Part shown: piece by piece, positions 25,118 through 34,760 of the stretch
Layout of the letters: every line of letters begins with the position of its first letter
Position numbering within the stretch: the stretch's first letter is position 1
Assembly: GCA_964396415.1 (NCBI GenBank)
Contig: CAYNFM010000001.1
Coordinates: 62,001 to 126,000 of the forward strand
Direction of reading: 5' to 3'
DNA length: 64,000 nt
DNA from: UBA1306 sp964396415
Lineage (GTDB): Bacteria; Spirochaetota; Spirochaetia; Treponematales; Rectinemataceae
Position numbers and translations under genes: made by a program
The notes under the pieces: generated by a model
Seen by the model: the letters and a program-made list of their open reading frames with translations, nothing else
What the model was told of the DNA's origin: nothing
The model's database searches: none

Positions 25118-26824
25118 ATGAACGATTTCTTCAAAAAGCTCTTCGATCAAGCCAAGGCGCTTTGGGCTAAATGGACCTTGGTCCAGAAGCTCATCCTGGG
25201 AGGGGTCGTGCTGGCCGCGATAATCGCGGTCGTGATACTCGTGCGGATCTCGGCCGCGCCCACGATGGTGAAGCTCCTCGGCACGCCCATCAAGACCGAC
25301 GACGAACTCAGACTCATCACCAGCAAGCTGGATGCGGAAGGCATACCATATCAGGTGGGCGAGAGCAATCAGCTCTATGTCAAGGACCAAAAGACCGCGC
25401 TCAGGGCTAAAGGCATTCTCATCCGGGATGACCTCATTCCCAAGGGAACTGATCCTTGGGCCATCTTCGACGTGCAACGCTGGACTACGACGGATTTCGA
25501 GCGCAACGTCAATCTGCGCCGGGCGATAATCGGCCAGGTGACCCAGCAGATCGAAGCTCTCGACGACGTCGATAAGGCGAGCGTCACGGTGGTCATGCCC
25601 GAGAAGGAGCTTTTCCAACAGGATCAGAAGCCCGTCACGGCAAGCGTCATCCTCTTTCCGAAGCCCGGATCCGATCTGGCCCAGAACCGAAAGAAGATCG
25701 AGGGCGTCCAGAAGATACTCAAGTTCGCCGTCGAAGGTCTCACCGACGAGGACATCGTCATCACCGATCAGAACGGCATCGTGCTCAACGACTTCGCCAA
25801 TATGGCCGACTTCGATCGGCTCCAGCAGACCAAGAGCGAGCAAAAGCTCATTCAGGATCTCGAGGCCCAGTACCGCGCGAAGGTGCTCGATGCCCTGCAG
25901 CAGATCTATACGCCCGATCGGGTCCGCGACCTCAACATCAAGATCGATATGGATATGTCCAAGAAGAACGTGAAGACCGAGGAGTATTTCCCCGTGACGA
26001 TAAAGCCTCGGACGCCTCGCTCGCCCTACGACGATTCCGACGTCCGCGCCTCTGTCACGAGGTCCAAGACCGAGACGACGACGGAGTGGACGGGCACGGG
26101 CTTCAATCCCGAAGGTCCCGCCGGGACGGAAGGCCAGACTGCCCCGGCCTACAAGGACCTCCAGAACATGCAAGGGAAGATGACTCAGCATTCCATCGTG
26201 CAGAACGAGGAGATAAACAAGCGGAATATCGATGAGGTGAGCTCGCCTACGATCCAGAGGGTCACCGTCTCGGTCAATATCGACGGTGTATGGAAATGGA
26301 AGTACGACGAAAAAGGCCGCCTCAAAATGCTTCCCGAAGGCGGTGTCGATCGCGAGTACGTTCCGATACCGGACGACGATCTCAAGAAGGCGCAGGCGCT
26401 CATCCAGGATGCCGTTGGCTACAATCAGGACCGCGGCGACTCGGTGACCGTCCAAAACATCGCCTTCGACCGAACCGCGCAATTCAAGGCCGAGGACGCG
26501 GACTACCTGAGGAACGTCCAGGTCAGGCAGATTGTGCTATACTCCCTCATCGGGCTGGCGATCCTCATGCTCGCGTTCATCGTTTTCCGCGTCGTCTCGC
26601 GCGAGCTCGAAAGGCGCCGCAGGATAGCCGAGGAGAAGCGCGCGATCGAGCAGAGCATGCTGCGCGAGAACGCGATTCGCCAGGCCGAGGAGCAGAACAT
26701 CGAAGTGTCGATGTCCGTCGAGGAACGCAAAAGGCTGGAGCTTCAGGAGCACGCGATTAACATGGCGAAGGAGCATCCGGAGGACGTCGCGCAGCTCATC
26801 CGCACCTGGCTGCGGGAGGAGTGA
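25118..26824 (+). CDS. fliF: Flagellar MS-ring protein FliF
   Basis: 568 residues. Transmembrane helices at about 24-46 and 470-490 enclose the ring-building domains (ALDDVDKASVTVVMPEKELF region). The cytoplasmic C-terminal tail binds FliG. A run of eight G residues just before ATG 25118 serves as the ribosome site. Forms the inner-membrane ring on which switch and export gate assemble. The leader holds the structured element described above. Confidence 0.96.
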   Translation: MNDFFKKLFDQAKALWAKWTLVQKLILGGVVLAAIIAVVILVRISAAPTMVKLLGTPIKTDDELRLITSKLDAEGIPYQVGESNQLYVKDQKTALRAKGILIRDDLIPKGTDPWAIFDVQRWTTTDFERNVNLRRAIIGQVTQQIEALDDVDKASVTVVMPEKELFQQDQKPVTASVILFPKPGSDLAQNRKKIEGVQKILKFAVEGLTDEDIVITDQNGIVLNDFANMADFDRLQQTKSEQKLIQDLEAQYRAKVLDALQQIYTPDRVRDLNIKIDMDMSKKNVKTEEYFPVTIKPRTPRSPYDDSDVRASVTRSKTETTTEWTGTGFNPEGPAGTEGQTAPAYKDLQNMQGKMTQHSIVQNEEINKRNIDEVSSPTIQRVTVSVNIDGVWKWKYDEKGRLKMLPEGGVDREYVPIPDDDLKKAQALIQDAVGYNQDRGDSVTVQNIAFDRTAQFKAEDADYLRNVQVRQIVLYSLIGLAILMLAFIVFRVVSRELERRRRIAEEKRAIEQSMLRENAIRQAEEQNIEVSMSVEERKRLELQEHAINMAKEHPEDVAQLIRTWLREE

Positions 26825-26826
26825 TA

Positions 26827-27924
26827 ATGCCTCAGCAAACCCAAGCCCGAGGCCGTGGGCAGGCGGCGGGTCCGATCTCCGGCGCCCGCGGGGCGGAGGC
26901 CGCCGCGAAGCGGCCCAAGAACGTCAAGGACATGGCGGGCAGGCAGAAGGCTGCAGTCTTCCTCGTAGCCCTGGGTTCGGAGATATCCTCCGAGATCTTC
27001 AAGCATCTACGCGAGGACGAGATAGAGACCCTCACCTTCGAGATCGCTCGCCTCGACTCGGTCGAGGCCGAGCAGAAGGACCAGGTCCTCACCGAGTTCC
27101 AAGAGCTCATGATGGCCTCGGACTTCATAACCTCCGGCGGCATCGATTACGCGCGGGAGCTTCTCGAGAAGTCCCTGGGCTCGCAGCGCGCGATCGACAT
27201 CATCAACCGCCTCACATCGAGCCTGCAGGTGCGGCCCTTCGATTTCATCCGCCGTACCGACCCGGCGCACCTCCTGAACTTCATACAGACCGAGCACCCG
27301 CAGACGATATCCCTCATCCTCGCCTATCTAGAGCCCAATAAGGCGGCCTATATTCTGCAGAAGCTGCCGCACGACGTGCAGTCGGACGTCGCCAAGCGCA
27401 TCGCTACCATGGACCGCACGATGCCCGAAGTGCTGCGGGAAGTGGAGCGGGTCCTCGAGAAGAAGCTGTCCACCCTATCGAGCGAGGACTTTACCGCGGC
27501 TGGCGGCGTCGATTCGATCGTCGGCATCCTCAACCTCGTCGATCGCACCTCCGAGAAGGGGATCATCGAGGCTTTGGAGGAGGATTCGCCCGAGCTGGCC
27601 GAGGACATAAAGAAGAAGATGTTCGTCTTCGAGGACGTAGTCCTCCTCGACGATCGATCGATCCAGAAGGTCCTGCGCGAAGTCGACGGCCAGGAGATCG
27701 CAAAGGCTCTCAAAGGAGTGGACAGCGAGGTCCAGGAGAAGATCTTCAAGAACATGTCGAAGCGCGCGGCTACCATGCTCAAGGAAGACATGGAATTCAT
27801 GGGCCCGGTACGCATCAAGGACGTCGAGGAAGCCCAGCAGAAGATCGTATCCATCATCCGCCACCTCGAGGAGACCGGCGAGATCATCATCTCCCGCGGA
27901 GAGGGCGACGAGCTCGTCCAATAA
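26827..27924 (+). CDS. fliG: Flagellar motor switch protein FliG
   Basis: 365 residues. FliG middle-domain motif EHPQTISLILAYLEP and C-terminal charged helix carrying the torque residues (DDRSIQKVLREVDGQEIAKAL). ATG 26827 has GGAGGA 6 bp upstream; the GTG at 26821 overlaps the fliF stop but is badly spaced. The N-terminal 35 residues are a Gly/Ala/Arg-rich extension. Spirochaetes often carry a second FliG; only this one is seen here. Confidence 0.96.
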   Translation: MPQQTQARGRGQAAGPISGARGAEAAAKRPKNVKDMAGRQKAAVFLVALGSEISSEIFKHLREDEIETLTFEIARLDSVEAEQKDQVLTEFQELMMASDFITSGGIDYARELLEKSLGSQRAIDIINRLTSSLQVRPFDFIRRTDPAHLLNFIQTEHPQTISLILAYLEPNKAAYILQKLPHDVQSDVAKRIATMDRTMPEVLREVERVLEKKLSTLSSEDFTAAGGVDSIVGILNLVDRTSEKGIIEALEEDSPELAEDIKKKMFVFEDVVLLDDRSIQKVLREVDGQEIAKALKGVDSEVQEKIFKNMSKRAATMLKEDMEFMGPVRIKDVEEAQQKIVSIIRHLEETGEIIISRGEGDELVQ

Positions 27925-27936
27925 AGGGAATAGTCC

Positions 27937-28863
27937 ATGGCCAAAACCGTTTTCCGGCCCTTCGAGTTCGTTTCTCTCCAGTCCACGATGATACTCAAGC
28001 ACGAGGGACCCGAGGGGGGGCAGGAAGTCCAGTCCGCCGAGGAGGCGATAGAGGCTCCGGAATACGACGGACCCAGCGCGGACGATTTACGGCGCGAGGC
28101 CGAGGCGTTCAAGGCCCAATGGGACAAGGAAAAGGAAGCGCTGCTCGCCTCGGCCAAGGCCGAGGCCGATCGCATCGTCCGGGAGGCCGAGAGCGCGGCC
28201 TTCGAGGAAGTGAGGCGCAAGACCAACCAGGCTCAGAAGCTGAAGCAGGAGGCCGAGGAAGAGGCCACCGGGATAGTTGGCGAGGCCGAGAAGCGCGTGG
28301 CGGAGCTCGAGTCCTCCGCGAAGTCCCGCCTGGAAGCGGCCGAGCGCGAAGCGTCGAAGAAGGGGCGCGAGGAAGGCAGGGAAGAAGGGTACAAGGAGGG
28401 CGTCGCCGAGGCGGAGCGCCTGGTCGGACGGCTCCATACCATTCTCGACCGAGCGATGGATAAGCGGGCGGAGATCCTCGCCGAGACCGAGTCGCAGGTC
28501 ATCGAGCTCGTCCTCCTCGTGGCAAGGAAGGTCGTCAAGGTCATCTCGGAAAACCAAAAGAGCGTCGTCGTCCAGAACATCTCCCAGGCGCTTCGCAAGC
28601 TCAAGACTAAGAGCGACGTCATCGTGCGCGTCAACCTGGCCGATCTTCAGCTGGCGACCGAGCACGTCAAGGACTTCGTCCAGATGACGGAAAACGCCAA
28701 GAAGATGCAGATCGTCGAGGATTCGACGGTCGATCGAGGCGGCTGCGTCATCGAGACCGATTTCGGCGAGATCGACGCGCGGATTTCGAGTCAGCTCAGC
28801 GAGCTCGAGGAGAGGATACTCGACGTGGCGCCGATCAAGGCCCGCGGAAAGATCCAGGGTTGA
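27937..28863 (+). CDS. fliH: Flagellar export regulator FliH
   Basis: 308 residues. A long charged coiled coil (about 45-165) with GREEGREEGYKEGVAEAERL, the Gly-spaced FliH helix, then the C-terminal domain binding FliI (VDRGGCVIETDFGEIDARIS). Dimer that holds the FliI ATPase. AAGGGAA precedes ATG 27937; fliI follows after 1 bp. Confidence 0.93.
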   Translation: MAKTVFRPFEFVSLQSTMILKHEGPEGGQEVQSAEEAIEAPEYDGPSADDLRREAEAFKAQWDKEKEALLASAKAEADRIVREAESAAFEEVRRKTNQAQKLKQEAEEEATGIVGEAEKRVAELESSAKSRLEAAEREASKKGREEGREEGYKEGVAEAERLVGRLHTILDRAMDKRAEILAETESQVIELVLLVARKVVKVISENQKSVVVQNISQALRKLKTKSDVIVRVNLADLQLATEHVKDFVQMTENAKKMQIVEDSTVDRGGCVIETDFGEIDARISSQLSELEERILDVAPIKARGKIQG

Positions 28864-28864
28864 T

Positions 28865-30238
28865 ATGGAAGGACTCGGGAAATACCTGAGCGCGGTCGAG
28901 AGGACCGACCCAATCAAATACGTCGGACGCGTCACGAAGGTCCTGGGCCTCCTCGTCGAGAGCAGGGGCCCCCAGGCCGTAATCGGCGAGGTATGCCAGA
29001 TACTCGTCCCCAGGCTGGGCAAGGCCGCCTATGCCGAGGTGGTGGGCCTGCGCGAGGACGCCGTGCAGCTCATGTCCTACGAAGGACTCGAGGGCATCGA
29101 GGTAGGCTGCCAAGTCATCGCGACGGGAGAGCTCCTGCAGGTCCCGGTCTCCGATCGCCTCCTCGGGCGCGTCCTCGACAGCATGGGCCGTCCCTCGGAC
29201 GGGAAAGGCGATATCTCGTCGGATACTTTCTATCCGGCCGTGGCGCGTCCGCCAGACGCCCTTACGAGAAAGCGGATAACCCGCCGCGTCGTCACGGGAG
29301 TCAGGTCCATCGATGGCCTGGTGCCTCTCGGAAGGGGACAGCGCATAGGGATATTCGCGGGTTCCGGTGTAGGTAAATCCACGGTGATGGGCATGATCGC
29401 GAGGAATACGGACGCTGACGTCAACGTCATCGCCCTCATCGGGGAACGCGGTCGCGAGGTCAGGGAGTTCATCGAGAACGACCTCGGCGAAGAGGGCCTG
29501 CGACGCTCGGTCGTCATAGTGTCCACTTCGGACACGCCGCCCCTCTCCCGCTTGCGCGGCGCCTACGTCGCCGCCGCGGTAGCCGAATACTTCCGCGATC
29601 AGGGCAAGGACGTGATGCTTCTCTTCGATTCGGTTACGCGCTTCGCCCGCGCCCAGCGCGAGGTCGGTCTCGCGATAGGGGAGCCGCCCGCGACTCGCGG
29701 CTATACGCCCAGCGTATTCGACTCGATGCCCAAGCTCCTCGAGCGCTCCGGTACCTCCGCCAAGGGTTCCATCACCGGGATCTATACCATCCTGGTCGAC
29801 GGCGACGACATGGACGAACCGATCGCCGATACCGTCCGCGGCATCCTTGATGGCCACATCGTACTATCGCGGCGGCTCGCCCAGCGCTATCAGTACCCGG
29901 CGGTCGACGTGCTCAAGTCGGTTTCCCGCCTCGTCGGGTCGGTGACCGGACCCATGACCCAGAAGGTGATGGGCTATGTACGCAAGGTGATGGCCATATA
30001 CGAAGAGAACGAGGATATGATAACGATCGGCGCCTACGTGAAAGGCTCCAGTCCCGCCGTCGACGAGGCGATCGCCAAGAAGGACGCCGTCCAGGAATTC
30101 CTCATCCAGGCGGTGGAGGAGAAGGCCCCGATAGCCGATACGCTCAGGAGACTGTCCGCGATCGCCGGCATACCCCTCCCCCCGCAGGAAGCGGCGTCAA
30201 ACGCGACCGAGGCCGACGCCGGGGAGGACTTCGCTTGA
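28865..30238 (+). CDS. fliI: Flagellum-specific export ATPase FliI
   Basis: 457 residues of F1-beta type. Walker A GIFAGSGVGKSTVMG, Walker B DVMLLFDSVTRFARAQRE, and the signature PATRGYTPSVFDSMPKLLER. Energises unloading of export substrates at the gate. Ends by overlapping the TTG start of fliJ. Confidence 0.97.
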   Translation: MEGLGKYLSAVERTDPIKYVGRVTKVLGLLVESRGPQAVIGEVCQILVPRLGKAAYAEVVGLREDAVQLMSYEGLEGIEVGCQVIATGELLQVPVSDRLLGRVLDSMGRPSDGKGDISSDTFYPAVARPPDALTRKRITRRVVTGVRSIDGLVPLGRGQRIGIFAGSGVGKSTVMGMIARNTDADVNVIALIGERGREVREFIENDLGEEGLRRSVVIVSTSDTPPLSRLRGAYVAAAVAEYFRDQGKDVMLLFDSVTRFARAQREVGLAIGEPPATRGYTPSVFDSMPKLLERSGTSAKGSITGIYTILVDGDDMDEPIADTVRGILDGHIVLSRRLAQRYQYPAVDVLKSVSRLVGSVTGPMTQKVMGYVRKVMAIYEENEDMITIGAYVKGSSPAVDEAIAKKDAVQEFLIQAVEEKAPIADTLRRLSAIAGIPLPPQEAASNATEADAGEDFA

Positions 30239-30672
30239 GACGCTTCAAGTTCAATCTCGAGAGATTCCTCGAGCTGCGGAGCTTCTACGAGCGCAAGGCC
30301 GAGCTGGCCCTCGCCGAGCGGGCGGGACGTTGCGCCTTCCTCGACGGGCAGCTGCGCGAGGTGGCGCAGGCGAGATGGCGGACGAGCCGCGAGATGTTCT
30401 CGGCCGGTCGGGATCTGTCCGACTATCGCGCGGCCGAGCTCTATATCGTCCGCCTCGAGCGCGATCGAGACAGGCTCGCCGAAGAGCTCGCTCGAGCGGA
30501 AGTCGAGCGGGAAGAGGCTCGACTCCTATACATCGAACGGCACAAGGCTCGCGAGGCGATCGAGAAGCTGAAAGAGCGTCGGCAGGCGGAGTATTATCGC
30601 CTCGCCGAGCGAGAGGAAACGAAGGCCCTCGATGATCTGCCAAGGCGTCGCGTCGTCGAGGCGAAGGACTAG
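30235..30672 (+). CDS. fliJ: Flagellar export chaperone-like FliJ
   Basis: 145 residues, almost wholly helical, with Arg/Glu-rich heptads as in FliJ. The opening RRFKFNLERFLELR is the usual FliJ start. TTG 30235 overlaps the fliI stop (TTGA), so it is coupled to the ATPase it activates. Followed after 5 bp by flbB. Confidence 0.88.
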   Translation: MRRFKFNLERFLELRSFYERKAELALAERAGRCAFLDGQLREVAQARWRTSREMFSAGRDLSDYRAAELYIVRLERDRDRLAEELARAEVEREEARLLYIERHKAREAIEKLKERRQAEYYRLAEREETKALDDLPRRRVVEAKD

Positions 30673-30677
30673 GGGAG

Positions 30678-31310
30678 ATGGCAAGCTTCGGAAGGCCGAG
30701 GGTACTCGGGCGCATCGTCCTTCTTTTGGCGATGATACTCGCCCTCGTGATAGGCGGGATCGTCTGGTTCGATTATATCGGCCTTATCGACGCGAAGACC
30801 GCTCTTGCCCCCGCGTACAAGCTGCTGGGCGTAAATGGGCGCGCGCCCAAGGCCATTCGAGCCGACAGCCCCGTCCTCCTCGAGGAGGAGCGCTACGCGA
30901 AACGGCTGGAGTCGATCGCCGTTCGCGCCGAGGATCTCGACGCCAGGGAGAGCGGACTCGATAAGCGAGACGCCGATATCTCCCAGAAGGCCCAAGAATT
31001 GGACGACCGCGGAAAAGCCCTCGACGATAAAGAGAAATCGTTCAATGACAAGGTGAAAGAGTACGACAATAGGAAGGCCAACATCGATCAGAACGCGCAG
31101 TACCTGGTCGGCATGCCGCCGGATAAGGCGGTGGGCATCCTGAACGCGATGGACGACCAGACGGTCATCGACATCTTCCACGCCGTGGAGGAAAGGGCGA
31201 AGGCCGCCGGGGTAAGCTCTCTCGTTTCCGTATGGCTCTCCGGCATGCCGCCCGATCGCTCCGCGACCCTTCAGCGCAAGATGGCGGCCAAACCGAGCTC
31301 CTTAGAGTAG
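30678..31310 (+). CDS. flbB: FlbB-like periplasmic-collar / MotE-type protein
   Basis: 210 residues: a transmembrane helix (about 11-33), a coiled coil (about 70-135) and a MgtE-N-like end (VGMPPDKAVGILNAMDDQTV). The fliJ-flbB-fliK order matches Borrelia, where FlbB is a base of the periplasmic collar that recruits stators (established there). The MgtE-N-like domain is shared with MotE-type chaperones. Role here inferred from order and domains. Confidence 0.82.
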   Translation: MASFGRPRVLGRIVLLLAMILALVIGGIVWFDYIGLIDAKTALAPAYKLLGVNGRAPKAIRADSPVLLEEERYAKRLESIAVRAEDLDARESGLDKRDADISQKAQELDDRGKALDDKEKSFNDKVKEYDNRKANIDQNAQYLVGMPPDKAVGILNAMDDQTVIDIFHAVEERAKAAGVSSLVSVWLSGMPPDRSATLQRKMAAKPSSLE

Positions 31311-32764
31311 GCGCGAGGCGAGGCCCAAAGGGCTGGCGCCGCGGACTGTCAGGAGCGAAGCTCGCGACGAGAGCGAAGCTCGCGACGGCTCTTCGATATC
31401 GGCAAAGGAGAGCGTCAACGTCAATCCCCGCGCAGTCCACGAACGCGATCCGTACGGTTTCAGCCGAAAAAGCAGGAGGAGTCGGCCAGGCTCCCTCCCT
31501 CTTCAAGAAAGCCGGCGGCAAGAAGGCTGTCGGCCTTGCCGGACTCTTCTCGGAATTACTGGCTCAAGCCCAGAAAAGCTCGGGCATGAAGGGCGGCGAT
31601 GGCGAGGCTGTGATCAGGTCGAAAACCAGGCTCGGGGCGGCGCAGGCAGCTCGGGGCGCCCCTGCATCCGACGGCGAGAAGGCGGCCGATCGGAAACCTA
31701 CGAACCTTCAGGCCAAGGCTCCCCCCTCGAGGCGGGCGGAGGTTCTGGGGGCGCCCGCCGTCCCGAAGGAAGCGCGCCGCTCCGCGCAAGCCGCGCGCGA
31801 CGATAAAGCGCATGAGCATAGTCCGAGTTCCGGGCAGGCGGTCCCGGCCGAGACGAAGGCCAAGGTCGCCAAGGCGACCGACGACGATCGCTCGGCCAGG
31901 ACCAAAAGGGATGCGGCCCTCGACGAATCCGGTTCCATCCTCGCGTCAGGCTCGGGCCTGGCCGCGAGGGCACTATCCGCCGATGCGAGCGTCATGCGGG
32001 CGAAAGGCGCGCCTTCGGGCGGGCGCGAAGATCCTGCCGCAGGGCAAAAGGCCGAAAGGCTCTCGTCGGAGCCGAAATTGAGCGTTCGCGATCTCAGGCG
32101 ATCGACAGATGCGAAGGGCGGAGCCGCATCGAAGCCTGCCCTCAAGCCCGAAGACCCTTCCGGAGGAAGCATTCAACAGTCGAAGTCCTCGAGCCATGAA
32201 ACCGGTCGCGAGGTTTATCGCGAGCTGTCGCTCGGGGCGAGAGGAACTGGAGACTCGAGCATGCCTGCCTCGGCCGGGAAGGCGGACGCTGCCGGCGGCC
32301 GCGGACAGGACTTCGGGTCCATGCTGGCGGACCGCCTTCGCGATGCCTGGAACGGCGAGATCGTCCAAAGCGCCCGCATCGTCCTTAAGGATGGCGACGC
32401 CGGTACGATTCGATTGAGGCTGAAGCCGGAATCGCTGGGAAACGTCAAGATAGAGCTGAATCTATCCGAGAACAATATCAGCGGCAGGATCCTGGTAGAG
32501 TCCGACAAGGCGAAAAGCGCTTTCGAGCGGAATATGAACCAGTTGGCCGATGCTTTCAAACAGGGCGGCTTCGATTCCGCCAGCCTCGAAGTCGCAGTCG
32601 GCGGAGGCTCGGGCGGGGGATCCCCCAACGATTCGTCCAGGAAGGGGTCGCCGGAGCCATTCTTCTCGGAGCGTCTACGCGGCGCTGTCGGCTCGACGGC
32701 CGATCCCGCCGCCGCCGTTACGGCCTATTCGCGCCGAGGCGGCTCGATCGACATATATGCATAG
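31232..32764 (+). CDS. fliK: Flagellar hook-length control protein FliK, start uncertain
   Basis: The C-terminal 120 residues are the Flg_hook domain (GTIRLRLKPESLGNVKIELNL, then FERNMNQLADAFKQGGF). The remaining N-terminal part is a long Ala/Lys/Ser-rich stretch, as expected of a molecular ruler. The first in-frame ATG (31232) lies 79 bp inside flbB with no ribosome site. A good AAAGGAG at 31404-31410 is followed 7 bp later by ACG 31418, which would give the start SIPAQSTNAIRTVSAEK; no ATG/GTG/TTG is near. The coordinates give the longest version. Two 16-bp repeats lie between the candidate starts. Confidence 0.8.
   Translation: MALRHAARSLRDPSAQDGGQTELLRVGARRGPKGWRRGLSGAKLATRAKLATALRYRQRRASTSIPAQSTNAIRTVSAEKAGGVGQAPSLFKKAGGKKAVGLAGLFSELLAQAQKSSGMKGGDGEAVIRSKTRLGAAQAARGAPASDGEKAADRKPTNLQAKAPPSRRAEVLGAPAVPKEARRSAQAARDDKAHEHSPSSGQAVPAETKAKVAKATDDDRSARTKRDAALDESGSILASGSGLAARALSADASVMRAKGAPSGGREDPAAGQKAERLSSEPKLSVRDLRRSTDAKGGAASKPALKPEDPSGGSIQQSKSSSHETGREVYRELSLGARGTGDSSMPASAGKADAAGGRGQDFGSMLADRLRDAWNGEIVQSARIVLKDGDAGTIRLRLKPESLGNVKIELNLSENNISGRILVESDKAKSAFERNMNQLADAFKQGGFDSASLEVAVGGGSGGGSPNDSSRKGSPEPFFSERLRGAVGSTADPAAAVTAYSRRGGSIDIYA
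31353..31386 (+). repeat. Direct repeat near the fliK start
   Basis: GAGCGAAGCTCGCGAC occurs at 31353-31368 and 31371-31386, 18 bp apart, encoding (R)AKLAT twice in the fliK frame. Each copy contains the dyad GAGC-GAA-GCTC. Confidence 0.9.
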
Positions 32765-32773
32765 GAGGACCCG

Positions 32774-33217
32774 GTGGACCTTAACATCAATACCGCGCTG
32801 AGCTCGCAAGACCTCGCCGCGACGAAGGCCGAGGTCGACACGTTCAACAAGTCGATCAAAAGCGCCAAGTCCGGATCGGCCAACCTCGGTCGCGACGATT
32901 TCCTCAAGCTGCTCATAACCCAGCTGCAGCACCAGGACCCTACCGCGCCCGTCGACGACAAGGATTTCATAGCCCAGATGGCGCAGTTTTCCTCTCTCGA
33001 GCAGATAACCAACATGAGCTCGAGCTTCCAGAGGCTTTCCGGACTCCTCGCCTCGGGCGAGGCCTCGCAAGTCCTGGGCAAGACGGTCGAGCTTCACGAC
33101 GGGGACAATCTCGTTCGCGGCGTCGTGGACAAGGTGGTTCGCGGCGACAATCCCCTCGTCAGCGTAAACGGCGGCATTTACGACTTTTCCCAGGTAGAAT
33201 CGGTTATAGGAAACTAG
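32774..33217 (+). CDS. flgD: Flagellar hook cap protein FlgD
   Basis: 147 residues, short for FlgD: the conserved N-terminal part (LGRDDFLKLLITQLQHQDPTAP, then FIAQMAQFSSLEQI) with a reduced C-terminal domain, as in other spirochaetes. GTG 32774 has AGGAGG upstream. Directs polymerisation of FlgE; flgE follows after 13 bp. Confidence 0.94.
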   Translation: MDLNINTALSSQDLAATKAEVDTFNKSIKSAKSGSANLGRDDFLKLLITQLQHQDPTAPVDDKDFIAQMAQFSSLEQITNMSSSFQRLSGLLASGEASQVLGKTVELHDGDNLVRGVVDKVVRGDNPLVSVNGGIYDFSQVESVIGN

Positions 33218-33230
33218 GAGGGCTAGTCCC

Positions 33231-34628
33231 ATGATGCGTTCATTGTATTCCGGCGTCTCAGGCCTGCAGAATCACCAGATCCGGATGGATGTCCTCGGCA
33301 ACAATATCGCCAACGTCAACACCACCGGCTTCAAGAAGGAGCGGGCGACTTTCCAGGACCTCCTTTACCAGCAGATGTCCGGAGCCTCCGCGCCCAATGG
33401 CGACGTCGGCGGCGTCAATCCGAAGGAAATCGGCCTGGGGATGTCGGTGGGCTCGATCGACACTATCCACACGCAGGGCGCGCTGCAGACTACGGGGGTA
33501 ATGACCGACCTCGCCGTCCAGGGCAACGGCTTCTTCGTCCTCAAGAACGGAGATAGCACGCTATTTACGCGCGACGGAGCCCTAGGCCTGGATAGGAACG
33601 GCACGCTCGTCAATCCGGCGACCGGCTATCGCGTCCAGGGCTGGCTGGCCCAGGATGTCAACGGACAGCCCTTGCTCTCGACCTCGGGAGCGACCCAGGA
33701 TATCGTCGTACCCATCGGTTCCAAGGATCCGGCCAAGGCGACCAGCCGCGTGGACATAGCATGCAACCTGGATAAGCGAACGATTGAGGTGCCGCCGAAC
33801 TCTACGGCGGATACGGTAGAGCAGGGCACCTGGCGGGTCGAGGAGAAGATTTACGACTCTTTCGGCTCGCCGCATACCCTCCGCGTCGAATACCGCAAGG
33901 TCGTCGGCCAAGCCAACCAATGGCAGGGCACCGTGACCGTCGATCCCGACGCGCAGACCCCCGCGAACGCCGGCGTCGCACTCGGGGCCAACCCCCTGGC
34001 CGCCAACGGCAATACCTTCACCGTGGAATTCGACAACAGGGGCCTGCTCGCTCGGGTTCGGGATGGGCAAGGCAACGCGTCGCCGACGACCGGGGCACTG
34101 GACATGGGAGTCTCCTTCGACGTCCAGGGCGCCACGCCGGCCGCGGGAGGCGGGGCGACGAGGCAAACCTTCAGGATCAACCTCGGCACCGTGGGCTCGG
34201 CGACGAACACCGTAACGCAGATGGCGGAGCGATCGTCGACCAAGGCCTTCGACCAGGACGGCTATACGATGGGCTACTTGGATAGCTTCAAGATAGACCA
34301 GTCGGGCGTGGTCACCGCGGTCTACTCGAACGGCACGAACAGGAGCATAGGCCAGATAGCCTTGGGCAGCTTCACGAACCCGGGCGGCCTGGAAAAGGTA
34401 GGCGAGACGAATTTCGTCCAGTCCAACAATTCAGGGCAGGCCAATATCGGGCCGTCGGGCATCGCGGGCAAGGGCAAGATAATCGCGGGGACCCTCGAAA
34501 TGTCCAATGTCGATCTCGCCGAGCAGATGACCGACATGATAGTGACCGAGCGGGGCTTCCAGGCGAACTCGAGGACGATCCAGACTTCCGACCAGATGCT
34601 CCAGGAGCTCCTGACGCTCAAGCGGTAA
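33231..34628 (+). CDS. flgE: Flagellar hook protein FlgE
   Basis: 465 residues. N-terminal MRSLYSGVSGLQNHQ and C-terminal DMIVTERGFQANSRTIQTSD are FlgE ends. Counting from ATG 33231, Lys165, Cys178 and Asn179 are present (IGSK and DIACNLDK), the residues that form the lysinoalanine cross-link in Treponema denticola hooks (established there). AGGAGGG precedes two adjacent ATGs. A 170-bp repeat-bearing gap follows, an exception to the tight spacing. Confidence 0.96.
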   Translation: MMRSLYSGVSGLQNHQIRMDVLGNNIANVNTTGFKKERATFQDLLYQQMSGASAPNGDVGGVNPKEIGLGMSVGSIDTIHTQGALQTTGVMTDLAVQGNGFFVLKNGDSTLFTRDGALGLDRNGTLVNPATGYRVQGWLAQDVNGQPLLSTSGATQDIVVPIGSKDPAKATSRVDIACNLDKRTIEVPPNSTADTVEQGTWRVEEKIYDSFGSPHTLRVEYRKVVGQANQWQGTVTVDPDAQTPANAGVALGANPLAANGNTFTVEFDNRGLLARVRDGQGNASPTTGALDMGVSFDVQGATPAAGGGATRQTFRINLGTVGSATNTVTQMAERSSTKAFDQDGYTMGYLDSFKIDQSGVVTAVYSNGTNRSIGQIALGSFTNPGGLEKVGETNFVQSNNSGQANIGPSGIAGKGKIIAGTLEMSNVDLAEQMTDMIVTERGFQANSRTIQTSDQMLQELLTLKR

Positions 34629-34641
34629 AGAAGGGCGGACG

Positions 34642-34760
34642 AGAATAGGACACGGAGAGCGCGGAGGCCCTCGGAGAGCGCGGAGGCGGAAGAAGAGCGA
34701 TCGCGAGGCGCCCCATTTTTCCCGGTCCTATTCCTGCTCCGTGGCCTCCGTGTTTTCTTT
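34642..34760 (+). repeat. CACGGAG-type repeat block between flgE and flbD
   Basis: The 16-mer CGGAGAGCGCGGAGGC occurs at 34653 and 34672, 19 bp apart. The left edge GAATAGGACACGGAG is mirrored on the right by GTCCTATTC and by CTCCGTG and CCTCCGTGT. It looks like the widespread CACGGAG/CACAGAG repeat class. No protein-coding gene lies in 34629-34798. Confidence 0.7.
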
